From assembly GCF_009728935.1 (NCBI RefSeq), contig NZ_CP034235.1:6089501-6153500 (forward strand): 64,000 nt of DNA, in the 5' to 3' direction. The position numbers were made by a program, and so were the translations under genes. The stretch comes from Paenibacillus psychroresistens (GTDB lineage Bacteria; Bacillota; Bacilli; Paenibacillales; NBRC-103111). Positions 9,501-19,193 of the stretch are shown here, one piece after another. The notes below the pieces were generated by a model. The model saw only the letters and a program-made list of their open reading frames with translations, ran no database searches and was not told the DNA's origin. How positions within the stretch are numbered: position 1 is the stretch's first letter; each line of letters starts with the position of its first letter.

Positions 9501-10556
9501 TCATATGAACCTAGGGACATCAAGCCATATGTTGCCTTTAACAGCCGATTCATGAGCTATCAGCCCAGGTATAGTCATATCCAAGGCTTTCACGATGTCA
9601 ATGGCCGGAGGCACATCATTTTCTATGGCATTTATAAAATCTTTGACGAGAAAAAACTCAGAAGTACCGTGACCTCCTAACCCACTGTCTTTAGGAGCAT
9701 CAGGATTAGATGAACTAACAGCTATCTTTTTCCCTGTCTTTTCGTCCAAACCTTCAAAATATCTCAAACCGATATTGTCATACCCCGTACGTCCCGTTTC
9801 CAAAAACCCTTTAGTACCATAAACGCTGTAAGCGCAAAGCTCCGGTTGCCTAGTAGCAACTGAGCTTCTCAAAACTTTAATCGTTGCACCCTTGTTAGTT
9901 TCGAACAATGCAACCTGCATGTCGATAGCGCCTACACCGATATCCCCCATAATGGAGGTCGCTTTTCCCGAGCCCGTAGCTTTTACTATATAGTCATCCA
10001 TCCACAGAAGCAGTGGCCCCAGACTATGGGAACAATAATGTAGAGGCGCTCGCTGAGCTCTCCATTGTCCCTCCACAGCAATTCTTATTTCATGAACATA
10101 ATCTGCTTCAGCGTAGTAGATGTTTCCAAGATTTCCTTGTTTAATTAGCTTGTTCCATTCTAATGCGAAATGCATGTAATTACAGTTTTCTGCAAGCATA
10201 TATTTCCCTTTTGATCTTTGTACAGCATAGAATAGCCTCTCACAATCTTGAAGGGTGTTGGCCGCTGTCACTTCGCACAGCACATGCTTGTTGCACTCCA
10301 ATGCCTTAATAGCCTGATCTGCATGGACAGGAATAGGAGTACCAATGACGATGATATCAGCATCACTATTCACTAAGTCATCATAGTTATCAAAAAGCTG
10401 GTTGTCATGTAATCCAAATTGTCTACCGCAGCTCTCCAGGCTTTCCGAATGAGTATCACATAGTGCCGTCACTATAGTTTTGTTATTTCCTGCGAATAAT
10501 CTCCCATAGGCAGTTCCTCTGCCAATCCCAACCAAGCCTACTTTTAATTTTTTCAT
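9501..10556 (-). CDS. Gfo/Idh/MocA family NAD(P)-dependent oxidoreductase
   Basis: The 351-residue product begins MKKLKVGLVGIGRG, a Rossmann nucleotide-binding start. I chose the ATG at 10556 because a GGTGGGGGGA ribosome binding site precedes it; the longer frame to 10706 would run through a terminator hairpin. The usual EKP signature of the family, whose Lys is catalytic in many members, reads CEVTAANT here, so the chemistry may differ. The C-terminal alpha/beta domain contains a GGHGTSEF stretch typical of sugar-active members. It probably oxidises or epimerises a sugar or sugar acid in the cytoplasm. It sits between the two near-identical binding-protein genes. Confidence 0.85.
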   Translation of the reverse strand: MKKLKVGLVGIGRGTAYGRLFAGNNKTIVTALCDTHSESLESCGRQFGLHDNQLFDNYDDLVNSDADIIVIGTPIPVHADQAIKALECNKHVLCEVTAANTLQDCERLFYAVQRSKGKYMLAENCNYMHFALEWNKLIKQGNLGNIYYAEADYVHEIRIAVEGQWRAQRAPLHYCSHSLGPLLLWMDDYIVKATGSGKATSIMGDIGVGAIDMQVALFETNKGATIKVLRSSVATRQPELCAYSVYGTKGFLETGRTGYDNIGLRYFEGLDEKTGKKIAVSSSNPDAPKDSGLGGHGTSEFFLVKDFINAIENDVPPAIDIVKALDMTIPGLIAHESAVKGNIWLDVPRFI

Positions 10557-10642
10557 ATTACAAAATCCCCCCACCGTTGGCTTAAAGGTGTGCAGCAGCA
10601 ACCACTTACTGTATCTGCTCCGCATCCTCGGATTATTTGCAC

Positions 10643-10670
10643 AAAAAGCAGCCTTTTCAGGGCTGCTTTT
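10643..10670 (-). terminator. Rho-independent terminator after binding-protein copy 2
   Basis: A ten-base-pair stem (AAAAGCAGCC with GGCTGCTTTT) and a short loop are followed on the minus strand by a TTTTT run. It lies between the copy-2 binding-protein gene and the oxidoreductase gene. Confidence 0.78.
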
Positions 10671-10721
10671 GTTTGTAGACTCGCAAGTGCTTACTTGAAT
10701 AAACACAAGTCAGACCTTCAC

Positions 10722-12725
10722 TTATTTAATATTAGGCATGTAGTCCACACCATCACCGCCAACATTATGCTCTCTAAAATATTTATCCCCTTCTGCCAAT
10801 GCTGCATCGGTAAACCCTGCTTTATCAGCCGATTTGAGGAAATCATCGTAAAGCTTGTCAAATTGGGCCGCGGAACCAGCAGTCAACGTTTTGGTAAGCG
10901 GATCCTCCAATGCTTTCTTTGCGGCAAAGGCTTTCTGTAAGCTAGGCACTTCTCCAAATACCCAAATGTTAGGCGAGTTCGCTAATACTTTTATCGCAGG
11001 ATCGGTAAAGCCAATGGAGAAGGCTTGATCCGCTCCTGCTGGAGTTCTAACGGATCTATCGTAGGTTACCGCTGGGTGGAATTTACTTTTATTCTGATTC
11101 ATAAAGGTTACCATCAAGCCCCCGGTTGGCGCGGTAATCGTTGTTGAATCCCCCAAATTATATTGCAGTGCTTTACCGTTTTGTGTTTGATAGACCATAT
11201 TGTCGGCTAGCTCCTTGTCTTTAAATACTCTGCTGCCGCTCACTTCGTCGAACAAGCCTGCGCTCTTAGGACCCCAGCTTCTCAGCTTCTCAGCGGATTG
11301 GGAGACCATGTAATCATACCAGCGTAAAATTTGCGGAAGATCCTCAGGTGCAACGCTGTCCTTAAAGATATAAAGGCCGCTTCGAGAACCTACGTTAGAT
11401 TTATATCTTAGGAACTCATCTGTTTTTTGCGGGATATTCAGATAAACCTTTCGATACTTGTATGGTTTACCTGCTGCCTCAAGCCCGGCATTATCCGGTG
11501 TCATCCATGCATAGGTTACCGCATACAGACCGTTCTTCAGCTTTTCATTGAATACTTCGTTGGGATCGAGCAAACCTTCCTTCGAAGCAACACCATCAAT
11601 CACAAGCTTATTCATCAATTTAACGTCTTCGCGGAAAGCCGGTTGTTTGAACAGATAGGCGAGCTTCTGATCCTTCTTGTCAAAATAAGTATAGTAATCG
11701 GTATCCATCCGTCCTTCCAGAATGGCCATCATCACAGCCATTAAAGGCCAGTTATCCGTTCCGGTCGATACGAAAAATGGGGAAACCGGTTTATTGCCTT
11801 CCTTCAACTGCAAGTCCTTGATGTTATAAAGCATTTTTATAAAGTCATCAGAGCTATTAATAGGAACATCCAGGATTTCTTCCTTTGTAAAAGCACCTTT
11901 TTGCACGTACATATCTTGAATTTCTTTTTCTGATTTGGCGCTTGGATACAGCTTTTTAATAACGTCATCTCTTACCCATATATAACCAAGAGAGTCGACA
12001 GGCGGATTGAATACGCTGTACTTAGCCAGGTCTACAGAAGGGTCGTGGTCTGTATCTGCATACAAATTCTCATAGATACCAAAAGGCAACGAATATTTCT
12101 TGTACATTTCTGTAGGTTTTAGAAAAGTATCGTACATTTTCTGCAGATTGGGTGCATATTTGGGGATTAGCTCTGTCAAGTCATAGAGCTTATTGGCATC
12201 CACCAGTTTTTTAAGATCCTGCGCATTCCAAACCATATCGGGGTAATCGTTGGCAGCCGTTAGCTGGCTAAGCTTGATATCCCAGGATTGTCCGCCATTG
12301 TCAATCGAATTGTCTTCATCGATCGTAACGCCAGTGACCCGTTGAACCTCAGGAGTAACGACATCATTTGCTGACTTCTTCTTTCCCAATCCGCCGGTTC
12401 CCTCAGCCTGCCAGTAAGTCAGCTTCAGCTGTTTTCCCGTCCATGTAGGAAGATCCGACGTATCTGCATCCGGATTATCAATCCAAGGATGAGCATTAAT
12501 ATCATTCGTCTCATTTGCTGCCACAGGTGTCGCTTCCGCAGGAGTTGCTTCAACAGATGCAGGTTCTGTACTTGCATTTGCTGTTGAGGCTGGACTTATG
12601 CTTGGACTTGAAGCTTCTTTGTCTGAGTTCGTACATCCGGCAAAAACGGATAAAACTAAGATCATTACAACAAGCATTGACATGACTGACTTAAGCTTTT
12701 TATTCAATTTGCTCATCCCCTTCAT
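10722..12725 (-). CDS. Sugar ABC transporter substrate-binding lipoprotein, copy 2 (LipO type)
   Basis: This 667-residue lipoprotein has the lipobox VFAGC, a Ser/Thr/Pro/Ala linker and a large solute-binding domain. Against copy 1 the differences I find are Ser/Thr after the lipobox Cys, Ser/Asn in the linker, Asn/Asp in YF(N/D)KKDQK and Gln/Ile in DPA(Q/I)KVL. It is the last gene of an apparent operon: response regulator, kinase, two permeases, binding protein. The start has the same ambiguity as copy 1 (ATG at 12725, or a TTG at about 12707 behind AAGGGG). It captures oligosaccharides for the two permeases encoded immediately upstream. Confidence 0.93.
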   Translation of the reverse strand: MKGMSKLNKKLKSVMSMLVVMILVLSVFAGCTNSDKEASSPSISPASTANASTEPASVEATPAEATPVAANETNDINAHPWIDNPDADTSDLPTWTGKQLKLTYWQAEGTGGLGKKKSANDVVTPEVQRVTGVTIDEDNSIDNGGQSWDIKLSQLTAANDYPDMVWNAQDLKKLVDANKLYDLTELIPKYAPNLQKMYDTFLKPTEMYKKYSLPFGIYENLYADTDHDPSVDLAKYSVFNPPVDSLGYIWVRDDVIKKLYPSAKSEKEIQDMYVQKGAFTKEEILDVPINSSDDFIKMLYNIKDLQLKEGNKPVSPFFVSTGTDNWPLMAVMMAILEGRMDTDYYTYFDKKDQKLAYLFKQPAFREDVKLMNKLVIDGVASKEGLLDPNEVFNEKLKNGLYAVTYAWMTPDNAGLEAAGKPYKYRKVYLNIPQKTDEFLRYKSNVGSRSGLYIFKDSVAPEDLPQILRWYDYMVSQSAEKLRSWGPKSAGLFDEVSGSRVFKDKELADNMVYQTQNGKALQYNLGDSTTITAPTGGLMVTFMNQNKSKFHPAVTYDRSVRTPAGADQAFSIGFTDPAIKVLANSPNIWVFGEVPSLQKAFAAKKALEDPLTKTLTAGSAAQFDKLYDDFLKSADKAGFTDAALAEGDKYFREHNVGGDGVDYMPNIK

Positions 12726-12754
12726 TTTTTTGGTAATTGTATTACCCTTGCCGA

Positions 12755-13651
12755 CTAATCCTTTACAGCACCAATCAAAACACCTTGGATAAAATATTTT
12801 TGCAGAAACGGATAAACCAGAATGATCGGAATCGTCGTAATGATAACTTGGGCTGACTTAATCGCTTCAGGCGTTGTTGTCAGTTTAATTTTGGTCACCT
12901 GGCCATGCTTGATGGCCTCTTCAATTAAGGAGGCAATTAAATCATTTTCTCTAACCATCTGCATCATTATAAATTGCAAAGTATATAGCTTAGGTTTAGT
13001 GATGAAGAATAAAGTCGTAATCCAATCATTCCAATTAAGCACAGCTGTCCACAATGTAATGGTTGCAATGATCGGCATGGAAAGCGGCAGGATAATCCGT
13101 CTTAATACCGTTATTTCATTTGCCCCGTCAATCTTTGCTGATTCCAATAAACTCTCCGGTATGGTGTACATATAGGTTCTAATGATTAGCATATTATAGA
13201 AAACAAAAGCACCCGGCAGAATGTAGATCAGAAAATGATTCAACAAATGCAGCTTGGAAAATAACAAATATTGCGGGATAATGCCTCCATTAAAGAACAT
13301 CGGAAGGATCAGAAATAAAAGCAACGCGTTTCTTCCCCATAAACTCCTTTTTGTAAACGCATATGCCGCAGATACTTGGACAATTAAAGATAATATCGTT
13401 CCGGCTACAACCCGTAAAACCGAAATGATTGCAGCTTGGGAAATAGCTGAATTTGATAAAATGACTTTGAAATTATACAAGGTCGGTTCCCTCGGGAATA
13501 CGGTTATTCCTCCCAAAGCAGTATCGCGACTCTCATTGAAAGCCATTGCCATCACGTTCAAATAGGGAAAAACCGTAATCAGACCCAGTAGCGCCATGAA
13601 CGATATATTAAAGATTGTAAAAATTCGATAGCCAGGGGTTGAATATTTCAT
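12755..13651 (-). CDS. Carbohydrate ABC transporter permease (YtcP/LplC type)
   Basis: This 298-residue integral membrane protein starts MKYSTPGYRIFTIFNISFMA, has about six membrane segments, and carries the EAA-loop motif ESAKIDGANEITVLRRIILP used to contact the ATPase. The C-terminus, QKYFIQGVLIGAVKD, is typical of the YtcP/LplC family. It pairs with the permease gene 13 bases upstream and with the binding protein downstream. It forms half of the transmembrane channel for oligosaccharide uptake. No ATPase gene is nearby, as is common where one MsmX-type ATPase serves many importers. Confidence 0.93.
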   Translation of the reverse strand: MKYSTPGYRIFTIFNISFMALLGLITVFPYLNVMAMAFNESRDTALGGITVFPREPTLYNFKVILSNSAISQAAIISVLRVVAGTILSLIVQVSAAYAFTKRSLWGRNALLLFLILPMFFNGGIIPQYLLFSKLHLLNHFLIYILPGAFVFYNMLIIRTYMYTIPESLLESAKIDGANEITVLRRIILPLSMPIIATITLWTAVLNWNDWITTLFFITKPKLYTLQFIMMQMVRENDLIASLIEEAIKHGQVTKIKLTTTPEAIKSAQVIITTIPIILVYPFLQKYFIQGVLIGAVKD

Positions 13652-13664
13652 GAATAATCCTCCC

Positions 13665-14609
13665 TCACCATATCGAAATCGAGCTTATTTTTTTCGTGAT
13701 AAAATTCACTACAATTAATAAAACAAAAGCAACTACACCTTGAATAAATCCTACTGCCGTAGCCAATGAATAATGTGCCTGCTGGATTCCGAATTTATAT
13801 ACAAGTGTGGACAACACATCATAATCAATAAAAGAATTCTGCAGTCCAAAAACCAATTCAAAATTGCTGTTTAACAATCCGCTCATGCTAAGGATCAATA
13901 GGATCATCGCAGTAGGCATAATGCCTGGAATGGTAATCCGCATAGCTTGTTGAAACTTGCCGGCGCCATCAATTCCGGCCGCTTCATACAATTCAGGATT
14001 TATTCCCGAAATAGCAGCCAAATAAATAATTGTGCCCCAGCCCATTTCCTTCCATAAGCTGAGCATAAGGATATTCGGGATAAAAAATCCCTGCTTAGCC
14101 ATAAATAAAATCCTTTCCGCATCAGAACCAAGCATGGAAACTCTCATGTCATTGATTGGCCCGTACATGGAATACATGGTATAAGCAATCCCGATAACGG
14201 AAATCCAGGATAAAAAGTGCGGCAGATAAGTAAGCGTTTGCACAGTTCGTTTAAAAAGCTTTAGCTTTACTTCATTCAGTAGAAGTGCCAGAATAATCGG
14301 AACTGGAAATCCAACAATTAAGGAAATAAAAAAAAGGACCACTGTGTTCGATAGCGCTTTCGTGATATCTGGCAGCTCGAAGATCGCTTTAATATTATCA
14401 AACCCTATCCATGGACTATGAATTGGACCCAAAAATATATCGTACTCTTGAAATGTAATCAGGATACCAGGCAGTGGAAAGTAGCAGAAAACGAGTGTGA
14501 TCAGCAGAGCCGGTAAAAGCAACAAATAGATAAGCCAATCTTTTTTTAATTTCTGCACAATTGAAGTTTGTTTTTTTACAGCTTTATTGTTTGCTGCTTG
14601 AACTTTCAT
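13665..14609 (-). CDS. ABC transporter permease (YteP/LplB type)
   Basis: This 314-residue membrane protein has a cytoplasmic N-terminus, then about six membrane segments starting with WLIYLLLLPALLITLVFCYF. The EAA loop reads EAAGIDGAGKFQQAMRITIPG. The segment FKRTVQTLTYLPHFLSWIS is characteristic of the LplB/YteP family, which partners YtcP/LplC permeases. It is separated from the sensor-kinase gene upstream by about 108 bases and from its partner permease by 13 bases. A broken copy of part of this gene is visible at 9261-9335. Confidence 0.93.
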   Translation of the reverse strand: MKVQAANNKAVKKQTSIVQKLKKDWLIYLLLLPALLITLVFCYFPLPGILITFQEYDIFLGPIHSPWIGFDNIKAIFELPDITKALSNTVVLFFISLIVGFPVPIILALLLNEVKLKLFKRTVQTLTYLPHFLSWISVIGIAYTMYSMYGPINDMRVSMLGSDAERILFMAKQGFFIPNILMLSLWKEMGWGTIIYLAAISGINPELYEAAGIDGAGKFQQAMRITIPGIMPTAMILLILSMSGLLNSNFELVFGLQNSFIDYDVLSTLVYKFGIQQAHYSLATAVGFIQGVVAFVLLIVVNFITKKISSISIW

Positions 14610-14717
14610 TAGATGAACCCGCTCCTTAACTGTCTTATTTGTTTGGCTTATTGTTTATTATGATACACTCCCTTTCTAAAGCATCAAAGACTCCATTTAT
14701 AAAAAAACATAACAATA

Positions 14718-16466
14718 TTATAAAATCTTTTCAGCCGGAATGGTCACCGTAATCGTTGTTCCTTGATTGATTTCACTTGCAATGCTCAAGCCAAATCCCT
14801 TGCCATAATACGTTTCGATCCGCTTCTGCACATTCTTCATCCCATAGCCGCTGTAAGAATTCGTCAAATTTCCGATAAGGATATTCCTGCTTTTGTCTTC
14901 CTCCATACCCAATCCATTATCAGAAATTTCAAAGACAATATTCTCGTCAACAAGTCTACCTTTAATAGCAATAAATCCCTTTGATTTCATTCCGTTAATG
15001 CCATGCAAAAGTGCATTTTCAACAATCGGTTGGAGCAGATTTTTGACGATTAAAAAATCCCGAACTGTTTCATCGATCTCGAATGTAAAGGTAAACTCCG
15101 CCTTGTAAGCAAATTTTTGTATCGTCATATATTCATGTAAACCGTCAATCTCTCGGGAAATCGTAAAAATTTTATCTCCTTTGCTAAGCACAATCCGATA
15201 ATATTTCACCATGGAGTCGATAACTAGGCCTAGTTTTTTGTCTGGGTAAGCCCATTTTAACGCTGATAAAGTATTATAAAGAAAATGAGGGTTTATACAT
15301 GCTTGCAGGAGGTCCATTTCCAGTGTCTTTTTCTCCACCTCATACTCTGTTAATGTCCGGTAATACTCTGTAATTCTGAGTATTAGTTTATTGAACCTGC
15401 TGGCGATTTTAGCAAATTCGTCATTGCCGCTTATATCTACAGGAAGCAGCTGCTCACCGTTGATCAAGCCTTCCACATCCATTTCTTTCAATAAACGGGA
15501 TAACCGCTTGGTTATCATTTTCGAAACCATCTTCACAACTAGTATAATAATAATGAGCAAAAACAAAATGATAATAAAGGCTTGGATCACAAAGCTTTTC
15601 ATATTCGCAAGTACTTCTCGTTTAGGCAGAAATAGCAGAACTCGGTGGCCATTCTCTTTAAACTCCAAGTCAATTGTATAATAACCATTACTTTGGTTAT
15701 TTTTGAAATACTGCTCCGAAACAGCCGAAATCTTTTCTGATTTTAGCTGATTGCTGTTGACAACTATACGATTAGCAGGATCTGCACCGTCGTCTGTGAC
15801 ATATAAAATAAACCCTTCTTGGGGAAGGGCGAACTGTAAAGGCGCAGTGATATTAGCAATAGGGATTCTTACTTCAACGATAGCCAACGGATTATCAATA
15901 GACATGATTTTTTTGTATAGGATCAGATCCTCTGATTTTGCTCTACTGCCGTCACTATCCTTTCTGTACTTCCAAATCACCGAATTCTCCTTAGCATCCA
16001 GAATTTCTGTTTTTAAATTTCCATCAAGCCGCTCGCCGCTTCTAATATATTCGCCTTCGTAAACCAATTTATTGAATGAGTAGACCAAAACACTCTTTTG
16101 CGAGCTACCCATCTCCAAAGCGCTAAAAACATCATTCATCACATTGTAATTCGTCCAGACCGTCTCAATTTCTTCTTCATGCCTAGTTGATAAAACCCCA
16201 TTTAACCGGGTATTGCTCATCACATAAACAATTTTATTCGTATTTTCCTTAAATAGATCATGAATCGCATTCACTCCAATGCCTAGCTGAGTTTTATTGG
16301 AGTCGATGATTTCGGCCACTTTGGTATTCCATGTTTTTACCAAATAAAAGGATCCCAGTGCCAATAACGGAATTAGCGTAAATAAAAAAATGATCAGTGC
16401 AATTTTTTGGCTGTACTGCAGGGATATCTTTGGTTTTCTCATTCTTGCTTCGGTTCTTTTTTTCAT
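14718..16466 (-). CDS. YesM-type sensor histidine kinase
   Basis: The protein has 582 residues. Two membrane segments (about 21-43 and 292-313) enclose an extracytoplasmic sensor region. A HAMP linker follows, then the His_kinase domain with INPHFLYNTL (His394 the likely phosphorylation site). The ATPase domain carries QPIVENALLHG (N box), DNGLGM and GYGMKNVQ. This is the YesM layout, and the sensor region presumably detects extracellular sugar or a loaded binding protein. The partner response regulator lies 23 bases upstream and the permeases lie downstream. The ATG at 16466 has AGGAG about ten bases ahead. It probably controls the adjacent transporter. Confidence 0.93.
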   Translation of the reverse strand: MKKRTEARMRKPKISLQYSQKIALIIFLFTLIPLLALGSFYLVKTWNTKVAEIIDSNKTQLGIGVNAIHDLFKENTNKIVYVMSNTRLNGVLSTRHEEEIETVWTNYNVMNDVFSALEMGSSQKSVLVYSFNKLVYEGEYIRSGERLDGNLKTEILDAKENSVIWKYRKDSDGSRAKSEDLILYKKIMSIDNPLAIVEVRIPIANITAPLQFALPQEGFILYVTDDGADPANRIVVNSNQLKSEKISAVSEQYFKNNQSNGYYTIDLEFKENGHRVLLFLPKREVLANMKSFVIQAFIIILFLLIIIILVVKMVSKMITKRLSRLLKEMDVEGLINGEQLLPVDISGNDEFAKIASRFNKLILRITEYYRTLTEYEVEKKTLEMDLLQACINPHFLYNTLSALKWAYPDKKLGLVIDSMVKYYRIVLSKGDKIFTISREIDGLHEYMTIQKFAYKAEFTFTFEIDETVRDFLIVKNLLQPIVENALLHGINGMKSKGFIAIKGRLVDENIVFEISDNGLGMEEDKSRNILIGNLTNSYSGYGMKNVQKRIETYYGKGFGLSIASEINQGTTITVTIPAEKIL

Positions 16467-16489
16467 AAAGCTTCCACTCCTATCTCCAA

Positions 16490-18115
16490 TTATAAGTGAG
16501 GTTTGTTCTTATATTCTCCAGGAGTCAAGCCAGTAATTTTTTTGAATAATAAGCAAAAATAAGATTTATTAGAATATCCAACCTTTTCGGCAACAATATA
16601 TATACGGCTGGATGGATCTTTGAGCATTTTTTTAGCCCAGTCAATCCGATATTCCGTAAGATATTCGAATATGGTTTTACCAGTCAAGCCTTTGAAAACA
16701 TTGTTAGCATGCACAACACTTAAATAAACGCTTTTGGCGATATCACCCGCGGTTATTTGTTCATGATACTTGTTTTTAATAATGGCTTTGATTTCATCTG
16801 CCACTTTAACATGTGAAGGGTTAGTGCTGTATAAATGTTCATTAACCGATTTCAATATATTCCGGATCCACATCTTAACATCGTTCATTTCTGAAAATTC
16901 GGATAGTCTTTCCCATAATATTTGATTCTCATTGAATAAAATCTTGGAGGATTGATTCGCCTCTATGAGAATGAGCTGTGCTATATTTGCAATCGAAAAA
17001 GCTAAGCTTTTCACATAATTTTCGCTGTAATTCACAGTTGATGAGCCAAAGTATTTAACAAAAAAGGCTTCAATAGAGTCTTCATTTCCATCTCCGATCA
17101 AAGCCTCGACCTCATTGTACAACACTTCAATATCTATGGATTTTTCAAAGATCCTGCTCTGTAGATGCTCAATTTCCGCGAACAGTACGATATCGTTACC
17201 GTCCTTATAAAACTTGGTTTTTGCTGCGCGAACCGACTGCTGGTAAAGCTTGGGTACATCCGATAAATCTTGTGAGCTCTGGCTGATCCCAATCCTGATC
17301 TTCAGATTCAATAAGCTGCTAATTTCATCCCGCGATGCGATGATCAGATCAGAAAAATCTCCAGTAGACTGCCTAGGAGACGTTGCATTGTCGGTTAATA
17401 ACAATACAAATTCTTTGTTGGAGATTTGCAGCATATTCATCGAAAAGTGCTCATTGTTGCATTTCTGCAATATTCTCTTTACGGTATAAGCAGTAAAATA
17501 TTCATCGTCCGTCTCCACATCGAATCTTATCTTCTCATATTCGCCTAAAACAACAGATACCAAGTAGATATTGCAGTCTCTGCTAATCTCCATTTTCAAA
17601 AAACCAAATCTTCTTCTTATTTCATCTGCTTCATGGTAATAACCAAATAATAGCTCTCGGAGAAACTGCTCCTGAAAGGACGGCAAGGATTGATTTAATT
17701 GCTCCAGCATCATTTCCTTTTCCTTTTTCAACGAACGTTCGAAATCATGTTTGTTTAATGCCTTTTTAATAGCGCTTTCAAGATATTCCGCAACGATTGG
17801 TTTTAACACGTAATCCTGCACATCCAGACGCACAGCGGCACGCGCAAAATCAAACTCATCATGGCAACTCATTAGGATGATTTTCACTTCGGGATAGAAT
17901 TGCCTGACTTTGTCTGCCATTTCTATGCCATCCATAATCGGCATGGTGATATCACTAAGAATAAGATCAGGGTTTAGAATTCGAGCTTGCTCCAGCCCTT
18001 CTTTTCCGTTCGAACAAATGCCCACTATTTCAATGTCCATATTTCCCCAATCCAACATCCCTGCTATACCTTCTTGATCCCATAAATTATCGTCGACAAT
18101 AAGCATTCTATGCAT
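16490..18115 (-). CDS. YesN-type response regulator (receiver plus AraC DNA-binding domain)
   Basis: The 541-residue product begins MHRMLIVDDN. I took the ATG at 18115 because GAAGGAG precedes it and the receiver fold starts here; an earlier in-frame start only adds an unrelated tail. The receiver domain has the acidic pair DD at 8-9, the phosphoacceptor Asp55 (LSDITMPIMDG) and Lys in the VLKPI strand. A middle region of about 250 residues of the YesN type is followed by an AraC-type double helix-turn-helix at the C-terminus (ITAGDIAKSVYLS and IYIVAEKVGYSNKSYF). It is paired with the kinase gene just downstream and likely activates the transporter and glycanase genes. Confidence 0.93.
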   Translation of the reverse strand: MHRMLIVDDNLWDQEGIAGMLDWGNMDIEIVGICSNGKEGLEQARILNPDLILSDITMPIMDGIEMADKVRQFYPEVKIILMSCHDEFDFARAAVRLDVQDYVLKPIVAEYLESAIKKALNKHDFERSLKKEKEMMLEQLNQSLPSFQEQFLRELLFGYYHEADEIRRRFGFLKMEISRDCNIYLVSVVLGEYEKIRFDVETDDEYFTAYTVKRILQKCNNEHFSMNMLQISNKEFVLLLTDNATSPRQSTGDFSDLIIASRDEISSLLNLKIRIGISQSSQDLSDVPKLYQQSVRAAKTKFYKDGNDIVLFAEIEHLQSRIFEKSIDIEVLYNEVEALIGDGNEDSIEAFFVKYFGSSTVNYSENYVKSLAFSIANIAQLILIEANQSSKILFNENQILWERLSEFSEMNDVKMWIRNILKSVNEHLYSTNPSHVKVADEIKAIIKNKYHEQITAGDIAKSVYLSVVHANNVFKGLTGKTIFEYLTEYRIDWAKKMLKDPSSRIYIVAEKVGYSNKSYFCLLFKKITGLTPGEYKNKPHL

Positions 18116-18255
18116 AAATATTCTCCTTCTGCCAATGGCTGTTTTGGGTAATATACTTCTGCAATGATACATTCGCTAAAGAACCGAGATAGTCCTTTAA
18201 AGGCCCTCACTTGAAAGTCATACCTCACTTCCCTTATACGGAAACCAAAATCGGC

Positions 18256-18290
18256 AAACAAAAAATAGTCAATTAGATAATTGACTATTT
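18256..18290 (-). terminator. Rho-independent terminator after the isomerase gene
   Basis: Perfect 12-base arms (AATAGTCAATTA and its complement, 18264-18289) with a two-base centre are followed on the minus strand by TTTT. It separates the isomerase gene from the response-regulator gene. Confidence 0.75.
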
Positions 18291-18327
18291 GACGAAAGAA
18301 ACTATTATTTAACGCCAACGACGGCAC

Positions 18328-19167
18328 TCATTTGTAAGAAAGGCTATTCAGATATCGCAATGCATCCTTAAGATTAGTTTCATTAACTCCCTCGATAGAT
18401 ATATCGACGAATGGTTTGTGCTGGTGCAATTTACTTAAAAAACCCGTAATATTAAATTGGCCGGAGCCTGCTTGAACCTCTTGCAGGCTTTCTGAATCCT
18501 CTGAAATATTCACATCCTTCAAATGAGCCAGCACAATGCGTTCACCAAAATTATCAAAAGCATCTGCAATAATTTTATCCTGCTGCCCTATATTTGTCAG
18601 ATCTAATAGATTACAAGGATCAAATACAACACCGAGATGGTTCGATGGAATTTCCTCTAAAAGCTGTTTCATTTTCTCAGATGATGAAAGAGTATGTCGG
18701 TAAACGGGTTCAAGCCCGATAAAAACTCCCCATTTCTCTGCCTCTTCCGTCAGCTCTTCTATAGTTGCTTTAAGGATGTCCCAGCCAATCTCACGGTATC
18801 TTAATGAGTCATGGGTTAAGTAGGTATTCAAATCTCCTGTTTCCGTGGCGACAATCGATGTTCCAAATTGACGAGCGAAACGTATATGCTCTTTAAACCG
18901 CTCAATATCGTACCGTCTTTGCACCGGATCAGGATGAATCGGATTAATATAACAACCAAGCACCCCAATACGGAGGCTGTTTCTCTCAAACTGCTCTGCA
19001 ATATGATTGGCCAATCCAGGGCTAAGCTTCCCTAAACCCAGGTCAATATCGCTTATCGCCTTGGATAAAGCCAATTGTACAAAATCCAGTTCGTATTTAC
19101 CCAGCTTCTCCGTCAATTGCTTGAGTGGCAGTTTACCTAAAGCATGCGCCAATATACCAAATGCCAT
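18328..19167 (-). CDS. Sugar phosphate isomerase/epimerase (xylose-isomerase-like TIM barrel)
   Basis: The 279-residue protein starts at the ATG at 19167, which follows GAAAGGG; an in-frame TTG at 19197 overlaps the preceding stop codon and has a poorer site. Features of the AP-endonuclease-2/xylose-isomerase-like barrel are visible: FIGLEPVYRHTLSS, GVVFDPCNLLDLTN, VLAHLKDVN and VDISIEGV, giving the usual Glu, Asp, His and Glu metal ligands. The family isomerises or epimerises sugars and sugar phosphates, but the substrate cannot be read from sequence. It is the last gene after the toroid-protein and ferritin-like genes, and a terminator follows. Confidence 0.85.
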   Translation of the reverse strand: MAFGILAHALGKLPLKQLTEKLGKYELDFVQLALSKAISDIDLGLGKLSPGLANHIAEQFERNSLRIGVLGCYINPIHPDPVQRRYDIERFKEHIRFARQFGTSIVATETGDLNTYLTHDSLRYREIGWDILKATIEELTEEAEKWGVFIGLEPVYRHTLSSSEKMKQLLEEIPSNHLGVVFDPCNLLDLTNIGQQDKIIADAFDNFGERIVLAHLKDVNISEDSESLQEVQAGSGQFNITGFLSKLHQHKPFVDISIEGVNETNLKDALRYLNSLSYK

Positions 19168-19193
19168 AATAGTGATTTCCCTTTCTTCCACAC

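Noticed and set aside
10557..10706. N-terminal extension of the oxidoreductase
   Set aside because: The extra 50 residues run through a clear terminator hairpin and precede a normal ribosome binding site and Rossmann start at 10556.
18064..18327. Minus-strand frame of 87 residues before the response-regulator gene
   Set aside because: It overlaps the response-regulator start and the terminator region in another frame, and shows no protein family.
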